A stretch of DNA of 28,475 nucleotides from Bacteroidia bacterium (GCA_025996865.1 BNTV01000061.1:1-28475), one strand, 5' to 3'; counted from the stretch's first letter, positions 15,047-22,528 are shown. Numbers and translations are program-made. The notes: generated by a model from the sequence alone, not told the origin.

Positions 15047-16126
15047 ATGAATAAGGAAAAACTATCTGTTTATGAAGAATGTCTTAAAAAAGGCGTTTCA
15101 CGTCGCGACTTTCTGAAATTTTGTACCGCTATGACCGCAATGATGGGTTTGGAATCCACCGGAGTTGCGCAAGTGGTAGAAGCGTTGGAGAAAAAATCAC
15201 GTTTGCCGGTTATCTGGCTACACTTTCAGGAATGTACCTGTTGCAGCGAATCTTTCGTTCGGACTTCACATCCTATTTTAGCTACATTACTTTTTGATCA
15301 AATTTCATTGGATTATGATGAAACGTTGATGGCTGCATCCGGAGAACAAGCTGAAAAAAGTATGCACGATACCATGGAGAAATACAAAGGAGAATACATC
15401 CTGATGGTTGAAGGCGCTATTCCGACCGGAAATGAAGCGTATTGTTGTATCGGCGGCAGAAGCGCCAAACAAATTGCGGAAGAAGCCGCAGCAAACGCTA
15501 AAGCTGTGATTGCGTGGGGAAACTGCGCTGTCTCAGGCTGCGTGCAAGCCGCTCATCCCAATCCGACCGGCGCCAAACCGGCGAAGAAAATCATCAAAAA
15601 CAAACCCATTATCAATGTGCAAGGTTGTCCGCCGATTGCCGAGGTGATGGCAGGAGTGGTTGTTCATTTGCTTACATTCGGTACGATTCCGCAACTGGAT
15701 AGTCTCGGACGTCCCAAAGCGTTTTATTCCCGCCGCGTACACGACACTTGTTACCGACGGGCGAATTTTGACGCCGGATTATTTGTGCAGAGTTTTGACG
15801 ATGAAAACGCGAAAAAAGGCTATTGCCTCTACAAAATAGGTTGTCGCGGCCCCAGTACGTACAATGCTTGCGGTATCATCAAATGGAACGAAGGTGTAAG
15901 CTATCCGATTCAAAGCGGCCACCCCTGTTTGGGTTGCAGCGAAGAAGGATTCTGGGACAACAGTCCTTTCTATAAACGCAAACCGGCATTGAATGCTTTC
16001 GGAATCGAAGCTACCGCCGACCAAATCGGTCTGGCGCTCGGGGCGGCTACTGCCGTTGGTATTGCAGCGCACGCTGTGGCGACCAATATACGGAAGAAAG
16101 ATTTAATTGAAAACGAAGTCGAATGA
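15047..16126 (+). CDS. hyaA: Uptake [NiFe]-hydrogenase small subunit, six-cysteine proximal cluster
   Basis: This 359-residue electron-transfer subunit carries a Tat signal (SRRDFLKFC, residues 18-26) and a C-terminal hydrophobic anchor around residues 327-345, so the enzyme faces the periplasm and is membrane bound. Cluster ligands can be placed: proximal C63, C66, C160 and C194; distal H232, C235, C260 and C266; medial C275, C294 and C297. In addition, C65 (in ECTCCSES) and C165 (in GNCAVSGC) occupy the two supernumerary positions known from the [4Fe-3S] proximal cluster of E. coli Hyd-1 and Ralstonia MBH. This assigns the enzyme to the oxygen-tolerant membrane-bound type (group 1d-like). 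It passes electrons from H2 oxidation to the cytochrome b subunit encoded two genes downstream. Confidence 0.96.
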   Translation: MNKEKLSVYEECLKKGVSRRDFLKFCTAMTAMMGLESTGVAQVVEALEKKSRLPVIWLHFQECTCCSESFVRTSHPILATLLFDQISLDYDETLMAASGEQAEKSMHDTMEKYKGEYILMVEGAIPTGNEAYCCIGGRSAKQIAEEAAANAKAVIAWGNCAVSGCVQAAHPNPTGAKPAKKIIKNKPIINVQGCPPIAEVMAGVVVHLLTFGTIPQLDSLGRPKAFYSRRVHDTCYRRANFDAGLFVQSFDDENAKKGYCLYKIGCRGPSTYNACGIIKWNEGVSYPIQSGHPCLGCSEEGFWDNSPFYKRKPALNAFGIEATADQIGLALGAATAVGIAAHAVATNIRKKDLIENEVE

Positions 16127-16151
16127 CGCAGCAATAAATAATATTAACATT

Positions 16152-17870
16152 ATGTCAGAAAGAATAGTTGTTGACCCTATCACAAGGATTGAAGGGCATT
16201 TAAGAATAGAAGCCGAAATAGAAAACGGAAAAATAAAGGACGCTTTCAGTTCCGGCACAATGGTTCGGGGCATTGAAACGATTGTCCGCAACCGTGACCC
16301 GCGCGATGTGTGGGCTTTCGTCGGACGGATTTGTGGCGTCTGCACTTCGATGCACTCGCTGACTTCTGTTCGCGCCGTGGAAAACGCATTGAACATCACT
16401 ATCCCGAAAAATGCGGAATTGGTGCGCAACATCATGGAAGCCGTTCTGTATATGCACGATCATGTTGTGCATTTTTATCATTTGCATGCTTTGGATTGGG
16501 TGGACGTCGTTTCTGCATTGAAAGCCAATCCGGCTGCGGCTGCGGCTGCCGCACAAAAAATATCCAATTGGCCGAACAGTTCGGAAGGATATTTCAGGAA
16601 CGTTCAAAACCGCATCAAAAAATTCGTTGAAAGCGGACAATTGGGCATTTTCGCCAATGGTTACTGGGGACATCCGGCTTATAAGCTGAGTCCCGAACAA
16701 AATCTGGTCGCGGTTGCCCATTATTTGGAAGCTTTGGAATGGCAAAGGCAGGTAGTGAAAGTACATACCATTTTCGGCGGAAAAAATCCGCACCCGAATT
16801 ATGTGGTAGGCGGTATGCCGTGCAGTATCAATTTAGACGAAGCCAATGCGATTAATGCCGAACGTCTGGCTTTCGTGAAAAAAATTCTGGAAGAAGCGAA
16901 AACATTTGTCGAAGAAGTTTATATTCCTGATTTGTTGATGATTGCAGAAGTTTACAAAGACGAATGGGGAAAAATCGGCGGCGGCGTTACCAATTATTTG
17001 TCTTACGGTGATTTTCCGGTCAACGGTTACGACGATGTTGAAAACTACAAAATGCCGCGGGGCATTATCCTGAACCGGGATTTGAGTAAAGTGTATCCGG
17101 TTGACGCCAACTCTTCCGATGAAATCAGGGAATTTATTTACCATTCGTGGTACGAATATGAAAAAGGGAACCAAGCCGGTTTGCATCCTTTCGACGGAGA
17201 AACCAAATTGAAATATACGGGTCCGAAACCGCCTTATGCACATTTGGATACCGATAAAGAATACAGTTGGGTTAAAACGCCCCGATGGAAAGAATATGCG
17301 ATGGAAGTAGGGCCTTTGTCTCGCTTTCTGGTCGCTTATGCCGCAGGGAAAGAGCCTCAAAAAACGTTGATAGACAGTACACTGGCAAAATTGAATCTGC
17401 CTGTCGAAGCTTTGTTTTCTACCCTTGGAAGAACAGCGGCGCGTGGTTTGGAGACAAAATTGATTGCCGACTGGGCTTTGGAATTTTACGATGAATTAGT
17501 GGAAAATGTGAAAAGTGATACGCGCATGGTCAATCATGATAATTGGGACGAATCGAAATGGCCGGGGGAAGCCAAAGGTTTTGGATTGGCGGAGGCTCCA
17601 CGCGGCGCTTTGGCTCATTTCATCAAGATTAAAAACCATAAAGTGGAAAATTACCAGATGGTTGTTCCGACCACTTGGAACGGTTCGCCGCGCGATGAAA
17701 AGGGAAATCTTTCCGCTTTCGAAGCTTCGCTGATCGGAACGCCTGTGCATGATCCGAAATTGCCTTTGGAAATTTTGCGGACGATTCATTCTTTCGACCC
17801 TTGTCTGGCTTGCGCCGTCCATCTTTACGATGAAAAGGGGAATTATGTGCATCAGATGGAAACGTTTTAA
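16152..17870 (+). CDS. hyaB: Uptake [NiFe]-hydrogenase large subunit
   Basis: This catalytic subunit of 572 residues holds the NiFe(CN)2CO site. The start ATG at 16152 gives the usual N-terminus MSERIVVDPITRIEGHLRIE; an open frame from 16107 overlaps the small-subunit gene and adds non-homologous residues. The L1 motif RICGVCTSMH supplies C61 and C64, and the L2 motif DPCLACAVH supplies C551 and C554. After H557 a 15-residue tail (LYDEKGNYVHQMETF) remains, which the maturation endopeptidase removes once nickel is in place. Export occurs with the Tat-signal-bearing small subunit. It lies between the small-subunit and cytochrome genes in one operon. Confidence 0.97.
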   Translation: MSERIVVDPITRIEGHLRIEAEIENGKIKDAFSSGTMVRGIETIVRNRDPRDVWAFVGRICGVCTSMHSLTSVRAVENALNITIPKNAELVRNIMEAVLYMHDHVVHFYHLHALDWVDVVSALKANPAAAAAAAQKISNWPNSSEGYFRNVQNRIKKFVESGQLGIFANGYWGHPAYKLSPEQNLVAVAHYLEALEWQRQVVKVHTIFGGKNPHPNYVVGGMPCSINLDEANAINAERLAFVKKILEEAKTFVEEVYIPDLLMIAEVYKDEWGKIGGGVTNYLSYGDFPVNGYDDVENYKMPRGIILNRDLSKVYPVDANSSDEIREFIYHSWYEYEKGNQAGLHPFDGETKLKYTGPKPPYAHLDTDKEYSWVKTPRWKEYAMEVGPLSRFLVAYAAGKEPQKTLIDSTLAKLNLPVEALFSTLGRTAARGLETKLIADWALEFYDELVENVKSDTRMVNHDNWDESKWPGEAKGFGLAEAPRGALAHFIKIKNHKVENYQMVVPTTWNGSPRDEKGNLSAFEASLIGTPVHDPKLPLEILRTIHSFDPCLACAVHLYDEKGNYVHQMETF

Positions 17871-17881
17871 TACATGAAACG

Positions 17882-18601
17882 ATGAATACACGAGATAAAA
17901 ATTTGGTAGGAGTATATGTATGGGAATTACCCGTGCGAATTTTCCACTGGATAAATGCTCTTTGCATTGTCGTTCTGTGTGTTACGGGATTTCTTATCGG
18001 AGATCCGTTGGCTATCATGAGCGGAAATGAGGCTTATTTCAGTTACTGGTTCGGCGTGGTGCGAATGATTCATTTCATAACGGCGTTTGCGTTCCTGTTT
18101 AACTTTGCTTTTCGCATTTATTGGGGATTTGCAGGGAATAAGTATGCCGGTTGGAAGAATTTCATTCCATACCGGAAAGCACAATGGAAAGAACTTTTTG
18201 AAGTTTTGCAGGTGGACATTATGATGATTAAGAAAAAACCGGTCGAGAGTATCGGGCATAATGCCATGGCTTCGTTCATTTATTTCGCTTTGTTTTGGGC
18301 TTTTGCGTTGCAATGCCTTACCGGTTTCGGTTTGTATGCACAAATGAGCAAATCCTTTCTACCCCATCTGTTTGTATGGGTTGTCCCTTTGTTTGGCGGC
18401 GACTTGATGGTGCGTTATATTCACCATATCCTGATGTGGTTTTTCATTCTGTTTGCCTTGGTGCATGTCTATCTGGTATTTTATCACGATTACATCGAAC
18501 GGAGAGGAGTAACTTCTTCTATTATAGGAGGATGGAAATTTATTGAGGAAGATGTACTTGCCGAAGACGACGCCAAAGAAAAGAAAGGAGAAGCTATTTG
18601 A
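17882..18601 (+). CDS. hyaC: Ni/Fe-hydrogenase b-type cytochrome subunit
   Basis: This 239-residue integral membrane cytochrome b anchors the hydrogenase and transfers electrons to the quinone pool. Four hydrophobic helices are visible: around residues 18-38 (starting VRIFHWINAL), 60-85 (MIHFITAFAFLFNFAFRIYW), 125-150, and 178-206 (YIHHILMWFF to FALVHVYLVFYHDY). Histidines within them fit the family's two b-type heme ligand pairs. The start codon is 11 bases after the large-subunit stop, and the ATG of the endopeptidase gene follows 5 bases after this stop. Confidence 0.95.
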   Translation: MNTRDKNLVGVYVWELPVRIFHWINALCIVVLCVTGFLIGDPLAIMSGNEAYFSYWFGVVRMIHFITAFAFLFNFAFRIYWGFAGNKYAGWKNFIPYRKAQWKELFEVLQVDIMMIKKKPVESIGHNAMASFIYFALFWAFALQCLTGFGLYAQMSKSFLPHLFVWVVPLFGGDLMVRYIHHILMWFFILFALVHVYLVFYHDYIERRGVTSSIIGGWKFIEEDVLAEDDAKEKKGEAI

Positions 18602-18606
18602 TTCGG

Positions 18607-19056
18607 ATGAAAACACTTATCCTTGGTGTAGGAAATCTTTTGTTGAAAGATGAGGGCGTAGGGATACACGTTGTCCGTGCTCTTGAAAAAGAAAATTTGC
18701 CCTCCGGTATCGACCTGATGGATGGAGGTACGGGAGGGCTTCATTTGTTGAGCTGGTTGGAGGAATATGACCGTATCATTATGATTGACGCCACGTTAGA
18801 CCAAAATCTTCCCGGAACGGTACGACTAATCCGTCCGCATTATGCTTCCGATTTTCCACCATTGATGAGCGCCCATGAAATAGGTTTACGGGATATGATT
18901 GAAGCGATGACGATTTCCGGTAGAGTTCCTGAAATTCAATTGGTTGTGGTTTCTGTGGCGGATATTAACGAGGTGGGGATGGATTTGTCTCCGGAGGTTG
19001 AAGCGGCGATACCGGAGGTGATTCAGGTAGTGAAAAGTTTACTGTTGAATAGGTAG
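18607..19056 (+). CDS. hyaD: Hydrogenase maturation endopeptidase (HyaD/HybD family)
   Basis: This is the nickel-dependent protease that removes the C-terminal tail of the large subunit after metal insertion. The 149-residue protein starts MKTLILGVGNLLLKDEGVG, and the three nickel-sensing ligands of the family can be placed at E16, D61 (in IIMIDATLD) and H90 (in SAHEIGL). The ATG at 18607 is preferred to an upstream TTG that overlaps the cytochrome gene. It is the last gene of the hydrogenase operon. No clear terminator was seen after it, only a 14-base palindrome ACAAATGCATTTGT at 19062-19075. Confidence 0.94.
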   Translation: MKTLILGVGNLLLKDEGVGIHVVRALEKENLPSGIDLMDGGTGGLHLLSWLEEYDRIIMIDATLDQNLPGTVRLIRPHYASDFPPLMSAHEIGLRDMIEAMTISGRVPEIQLVVVSVADINEVGMDLSPEVEAAIPEVIQVVKSLLLNR

Positions 19057-19284
19057 CTAAAACAAATGCATTTGTCCAAGTACAAACATCTCCTCAAACA
19101 CCGTTTCGAGGATTTACTTTCCTTACACAATGGTAATACATACTAATTTTTTACGCTTGTTATTTTACGAAAGCTGAACTCTTTTGCTATTAAGATAGCT
19201 GTGGCTTGAATGTGAATGATGGTTTTTTAATCCCTGAATCGCTGTAGTTTGAATATATTAATAACAGGATTAAAAAATATTTTG
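19057..19284. other. Intergenic region between the hydrogenase and chaperone operons
   Basis: No open frame with coding character is present. It contains a 14-base perfect palindrome at 19062-19075 and two imperfect copies of GCTGTnGnTTGAAT (19198-19211 and 19241-19254). The direct repeat GATTAAAAAATAT begins here at 19268-19280 and recurs at 19308-19320, flanking the -7 element of the next operon, where it could be a binding site. Confidence 0.4.
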
Positions 19285-19292
19285 TATTTTTG
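19285..19292 (+). promoter_or_regulatory. Putative -7 element of the chaperone/kinase operon
   Basis: TATTTTTG followed by GCAC is a strong match to the Bacteroides -7 consensus. It is flanked by two copies of the 13-base direct repeat GATTAAAAAATAT 40 bases apart, which is suggestive of an operator. No -33 TTTG at the correct distance was found, so a helper protein may be needed. Transcription would start near 19299 and leave a leader of about 290 nt. Confidence 0.5.
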
Positions 19293-19298
19293 CACTTG

Positions 19299-19590
19299 AA
19301 TTTTTTAGATTAAAAAATATGATATAAATAACAGCGTAGTAATACGCACAAATTAAGACATAATAAATGAGCTTTTTAGCTCTTATTCTCTTGAGAATCG
19401 AAATCTACCAATTTCAAATCGTAAGTGAGAATAAGGTTGCGAAGGTTCACGTCTATCGGCGTGGACTGTTCGTGCTTATTTACTTACAATGGTTTTGGTA
19501 GAGCCAGATTTTCAAGAATAAGCAACAACGAGCAGTTTCGCGCTTTTTTGTTTGCCTAAGTTTAAGAGTTTGAGGCATAAACTTTTAAAT
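19299..19590 (+). ncRNA. Structured 5' leader with mutually exclusive stems (candidate RNA switch)
   Basis: Several perfect helices can be drawn. CTTATTCTC (19382-19390) pairs with GAGAATAAG (19427-19435). GTTCACG (19445-19451) pairs with CGTGGAC (19460-19466, one G-U). TGCTTATT (19473-19480) pairs with AATAAGCA (19517-19524) and encloses a small TGGTT/AGCCA hairpin. Alternatively, GTAAGT and AATAAG (19421-19435) can pair with CTTATT and ACTTAC (19475-19487), which excludes two of the other stems. A T6 run follows at 19544-19549. Just before the ATG, TGCCT (19553-19557) can pair with AGGCA (19573-19577), or AAGTTTA (19558-19564) with TAAACTT (19578-19584). This suggests attenuation or translation control. 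I do not recognise it as a named RNA family. Confidence 0.5.
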
Positions 19591-21162
19591 ATGGCAAGAG
19601 AATTAATACTAAACAATCCGTATCGCACCCTTGGACTGCTCGCGGGGGCAAGCGCAAGGGAAATAACGCGGCAGACTAATAATCTGAAGAAGTATATTGC
19701 CGCAGGCGCAGAACCACCTTCCGATTATAGTTTTGCTACTTTAGATAGATTTCGACGTACTGCCGAAGATATTGATGCCGCAACCGCAAAACTGAATTTA
19801 GACGAAGACAAAATGCTCTCTGCCCTCTTTTGGTTTTGGAATGGAAATGAGATTACCGACGAGCCGGCTTTTGATGCATTAAAAGAAGGCGATGCGGAAA
19901 CCGCTTACCAGATTTGGAACAAACGGATTATCCAAACCACAGAGGACGGAAAACGTATTTGGAAAGCGGTTTCCGGAGGAAATTTTTCGGCTTTTCACAA
20001 CTATTTTGTGGTGGAAACGTTGCGGAAAAATGGTAATCGAAACACTGCCGTTGCCGCAAATTTGCTGTTTTTGGAAAGCGCTTATTACCTCAAACTTGTC
20101 AATGCCGCTACCGACACTACCTACAAAACGACAAAAAAGGATTTGCAACTCCTGTTTTTGAATGAAATTACAGAAGAAATTGAAAGTGAAAAAGTTCACC
20201 ATGAACTATTAAATTTTGTCAAGCATATCAAAAATTATGATTTTGCTGCAAAAACCGATTTTCTGAAATTCATTTCTCAAAAATTTACAACGAACATTAC
20301 CGCCCAAATAGAAATCGCCCGTAAAGCTCGCACCGCCAATAAACAAAAAGCCGCAACAGCAGGCGAAAATCTCTTTAAAAATATCAAAAACGATTTTGCG
20401 CAATTGAAAGAAATTTTTGGGGCGAAAGATTTTTCGTATTCCAATATTGCCGATAAGGTGGCAAATGAATTACTACAGTGTTCTATTGACTTTTTCAATG
20501 ACAGTCAGGATAAACAACTTGACAACGACTACCAAGCAAAAGCAACAACTTTGGCGAAATTGGCACAAAACGTTGCGGTGGGGCAAGTGGTAAAAGGCAG
20601 AATAAAGGAAAATCTGCAAACACTGGAGAATATGAAGGATAGAGAAATTTTACAGGCGATAGCAGCATTACAATCTGTAAAAGATGCGTATGAAACTAAC
20701 AAAACTAAAATTACAGCACGAGTCAAAATACAAGAATTAACCTTGGATTGGAATCAGTCAATAAATTGGAACAAAGTCAATGAGTCAATAGAAAATTCTA
20801 TAGATTGGAATAAAGTTGTTGAATTGATTCAAAAAGTAATAACGTCGAAAAATGTTGATAAAATAAGGAATGCTGCAAATGCTGCAAAAATAGATGAATA
20901 TAAGAGGTTAGTAGATTTTGTATTTGAAAAATTGAGTCGTTCTCAAAAATCAAAAGTAAGTTATTTGGATTGGTGGGGTAGTAATACAAGGTCAATGACT
21001 ACACGAACATTCCAAACTACACAAACACTCCAGACTCCACTAGCATCAATTTACACCCCGAAAAAAGAAAGTTGGTCGGATGAAGCCGTGGGCTGTTTGG
21101 CGGTATCGATAGTAATTGCTGTCATTGTAGCATTAGCATTAATAGCAATATTTAATTCATAA
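19591..21162 (+). CDS. Tail-anchored protein with J-domain-like N-terminus
   Basis: This 523-residue protein is the first gene of the chaperone/kinase operon. The ATG at 19591 was preferred to an upstream TTG because it gives MARELILNNPYRTLGLLAGA, a start shared, as far as I recall, with a family of hypothetical proteins in Bacteroidota. The NPYRTLGL...ASAREI segment resembles the first helix and turn of a J-domain, but no HPD tripeptide is present, so it should not be called a DnaJ without further proof. A long, charged, mostly helical middle follows. The C-terminus is one hydrophobic segment (CLAVSIVIAVIVALALIAIF) ending within 3 residues of the stop, typical of a tail anchor with the body in the cytoplasm. 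Its place next to an Hsp70 suggests a co-chaperone or adaptor role, which is inference. Confidence 0.75.
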   Translation: MARELILNNPYRTLGLLAGASAREITRQTNNLKKYIAAGAEPPSDYSFATLDRFRRTAEDIDAATAKLNLDEDKMLSALFWFWNGNEITDEPAFDALKEGDAETAYQIWNKRIIQTTEDGKRIWKAVSGGNFSAFHNYFVVETLRKNGNRNTAVAANLLFLESAYYLKLVNAATDTTYKTTKKDLQLLFLNEITEEIESEKVHHELLNFVKHIKNYDFAAKTDFLKFISQKFTTNITAQIEIARKARTANKQKAATAGENLFKNIKNDFAQLKEIFGAKDFSYSNIADKVANELLQCSIDFFNDSQDKQLDNDYQAKATTLAKLAQNVAVGQVVKGRIKENLQTLENMKDREILQAIAALQSVKDAYETNKTKITARVKIQELTLDWNQSINWNKVNESIENSIDWNKVVELIQKVITSKNVDKIRNAANAAKIDEYKRLVDFVFEKLSRSQKSKVSYLDWWGSNTRSMTTRTFQTTQTLQTPLASIYTPKKESWSDEAVGCLAVSIVIAVIVALALIAIFNS

Positions 21163-21198
21163 AATAATATTACCAATAATTATTGAACATAAATTAAT

Positions 21199-22077
21199 AT
21201 GAAACACTTACAAATCATCACTCTCTGCCTGTTCCTCACAACAGGCGCATCGGCGCAAAACTTTCCCGACAGCACGATTATCCTGTTGCAGCAAGAAATC
21301 AAAGCATTGAAATCAGCCGACAAACGTTTGGACGACGAATTGGCAAGCCAGAAAAAGCAGTTGCAAATATTTTCCGAAAACGTAAATGCCGAACTGGAAA
21401 CCAACAAGGCAAACATTCAGACAATTAGCGATAGTTTAGGTGTCAAAATCGCCGCAACCGAACAAAACGCCCAAACGAAAATTGCGGGTGTTACCGAATC
21501 GGTAGGCAAAAAATCGTTGTTTGCCGGTATTGGTGGCATTGTACTGCTGTTGCTGTCTATTACATTGTTCTTTTGGTTGTACCGCAGGCAAAAATCCAAC
21601 AGCGCAGATATTATCAAGCAATTGGAAAAAACGAAATCGTCAATTGATGAAAAATTGGTGGTAGAATTTGCGAAAAATGCAGAGGCGTTGCAATCCCTTG
21701 TAGGGGCGTTGCGCGCAACGCCCCTACCCAACGGCGCACAACCCAGCGAGATAGACCATTCCCTTGCCCTAAAATTATCTGACGAAATTACCCTGATTGA
21801 ACGTAACATTTCGTTAATGGACGCAAACACGAAAGGTTTGAAACAGTTAAACCGCTCTATCGGCAAACTGAAAGACAACCTTGCTGCCAACGGTTACGAG
21901 ATTCCTGAATTATTGAGGAAACCGTACAATGAGGGCATGAAAGCAATTATCACAAACACCATTCAAGACGAAAATCTAGAGAAAGGCGTAGAGCTGATAA
22001 CAAAAATCGTAAAACCGCAAGTGAATTACAAAGATGTGATGATACAAGCAGCGCAAATAGAAGTGAGTATAGGATAA
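21199..22077 (+). CDS. Secreted/anchored coiled-coil protein of unknown function
   Basis: This 292-residue protein starts with a signal peptide (MKHLQIITLCLFLTTGASAQ, likely cut after ASA). A periplasmic heptad-like coiled coil of about 80 residues follows, then one transmembrane segment near residues 110-132 (IGGIVLLLLSITLFFWLY) ending in basic RRQKS. A cytoplasmic helical half ends in IG. The topology therefore spans the membrane once, with an outer coiled coil and an inner domain. It lies 36 bases after the tail-anchored protein gene and is probably in the same transcript. A 28-base perfect palindrome lies in frame in the cytoplasmic half at residues 168-177. I do not recognise the family; a membrane sensor or scaffold for the chaperone module is a guess. 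Confidence 0.75.
   Translation: MKHLQIITLCLFLTTGASAQNFPDSTIILLQQEIKALKSADKRLDDELASQKKQLQIFSENVNAELETNKANIQTISDSLGVKIAATEQNAQTKIAGVTESVGKKSLFAGIGGIVLLLLSITLFFWLYRRQKSNSADIIKQLEKTKSSIDEKLVVEFAKNAEALQSLVGALRATPLPNGAQPSEIDHSLALKLSDEITLIERNISLMDANTKGLKQLNRSIGKLKDNLAANGYEIPELLRKPYNEGMKAIITNTIQDENLEKGVELITKIVKPQVNYKDVMIQAAQIEVSIG
21700..21727. repeat. 28-base perfect palindrome inside a coding sequence
   Basis: GTAGGGGCGTTGCG followed directly by its reverse complement CGCAACGCCCCTAC forms a perfect 28-base palindrome with far higher GC content than the gene around it. It encodes the odd linker around GALRATPLPNG in the coiled-coil protein. The composition is that of intergenic GC-rich palindromic repeats, so an in-frame repeat insertion is likely. 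Confidence 0.85.
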
Positions 22078-22085
22078 TGAATAAA

Positions 22086-22322
22086 TTAGCAAATATATTG
22101 CATGTATTTTTCATATTTGGAAAAATATTCAGGCGCAGGATGTTTGGGCAAGTGAGCAATGTTTTTTTCGATGTAAGCCAGCATATCGGAAACATACCGT
22201 ATAGCAGAATCCATCAAACCAAAATAATTTTGATAATACAGAGTTTCGGAAAGTTGGTTAAAATAGTCAAGGACTTCGTCGGTGTAACGAACAATCGGTT
22301 TATCGTTTATCGTGTTCCTCAT
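22086..22322 (-). pseudogene. C-terminally truncated RelE/ParE-type toxin
   Basis: This minus-strand frame of 78 residues starts MRNTINDKPIVRYTDEVLDY and ends PEYFSKYEKYMQYIC. The pattern (IVRYTDEVLDY, a helical pair, then a PxYFSKY segment) fits the N-terminal three quarters of RelE/ParE-like toxins of Bacteroidota. The usual final strands, which in this family carry an aromatic and basic end (of the type TTWYIFF), are missing. The stop comes just before the convergent end of the coiled-coil gene at 22077. It is probably inactive. Its start overlaps the preceding small ORF by 23 bases, as expected for an antitoxin-toxin pair. The plus-strand open frame over the same stretch looks like a shadow. 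Confidence 0.6.
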
Positions 22323-22473
22323 ATAATTTTATTATGTGTTGTATTGCCCGCCTTTCAAATTCTTCACTTGACATTGAATTGCTCAAAAGTTCTTCAAAGC
22401 GAGATTGATTATTTCTATAATTTTCAGCATCCTTCGTCTGAATTTCAGGTTCGATATAATCTAAAACTTCCAT
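22300..22473 (-). CDS. Small antitoxin-like protein
   Basis: This is a 57-residue acidic, helical protein from ATG 22473 on the minus strand. It starts MEVLDYIEPEIQTKD and contains NNQSRFEELLSNSMSSEEF, followed by a helix with basic residues. It overlaps the toxin-like gene by 23 bases in a different frame, the usual arrangement of a type II antitoxin upstream of a RelE/ParE toxin. No DNA-binding motif can be assigned with certainty. A -7 element (TATCTTTG) lies 21 bases upstream. The pair is antisense to the surrounding chaperone/kinase operon. Homology is not established; the call rests on size, coding character and gene order. Confidence 0.55.
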   Translation of the reverse strand: MEVLDYIEPEIQTKDAENYRNNQSRFEELLSNSMSSEEFERRAIQHIIKLYEEHDKR

Positions 22474-22493
22474 ATTCAAATAATTTTATGTGG

Positions 22494-22501
22494 CAAAGAT
22501 A
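22494..22501 (-). promoter_or_regulatory. Putative -7 element of the antitoxin-toxin pair
   Basis: The minus strand reads TATCTTTG, a full match to TAnnTTTG, ending 21 bases before the antitoxin-like ATG. It lies in the 55-base region also upstream of the Hsp70 gene on the other strand. No good -33 element was seen. Confidence 0.5.
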
Positions 22502-22528
22502 AGTAATAATTTTTTAATATAAAGCAAT

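Noticed and set aside
16107..16151. Upstream extension of the hydrogenase large-subunit frame overlapping the small-subunit gene
   Set aside because: The conserved N-terminus MSERIVVDPITRIEGH begins at 16152; the extra 15 residues have no family counterpart.
19198..19254. Two imperfect copies of GCTGTnGnTTGAAT, considered as CRISPR-like repeats
   Set aside because: There are only two short copies with mismatches, no third copy and no cas genes. This is insufficient for an array.
19553..19584. H-type pseudoknot before the start codon at 19591
   Set aside because: Both potential stems interlock, but the connecting loops would have zero length, which makes simultaneous formation sterically unlikely. 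They are better seen as alternative hairpins.
22077..22502. Plus-strand open frame of 141 codons between the coiled-coil and Hsp70 genes
   Set aside because: Its composition (many Phe/Ile and no domain-like pattern) suggests a shadow. The minus-strand frames over the same stretch have charged, helix-forming sequences, a -7 element and an overlapping gene order.
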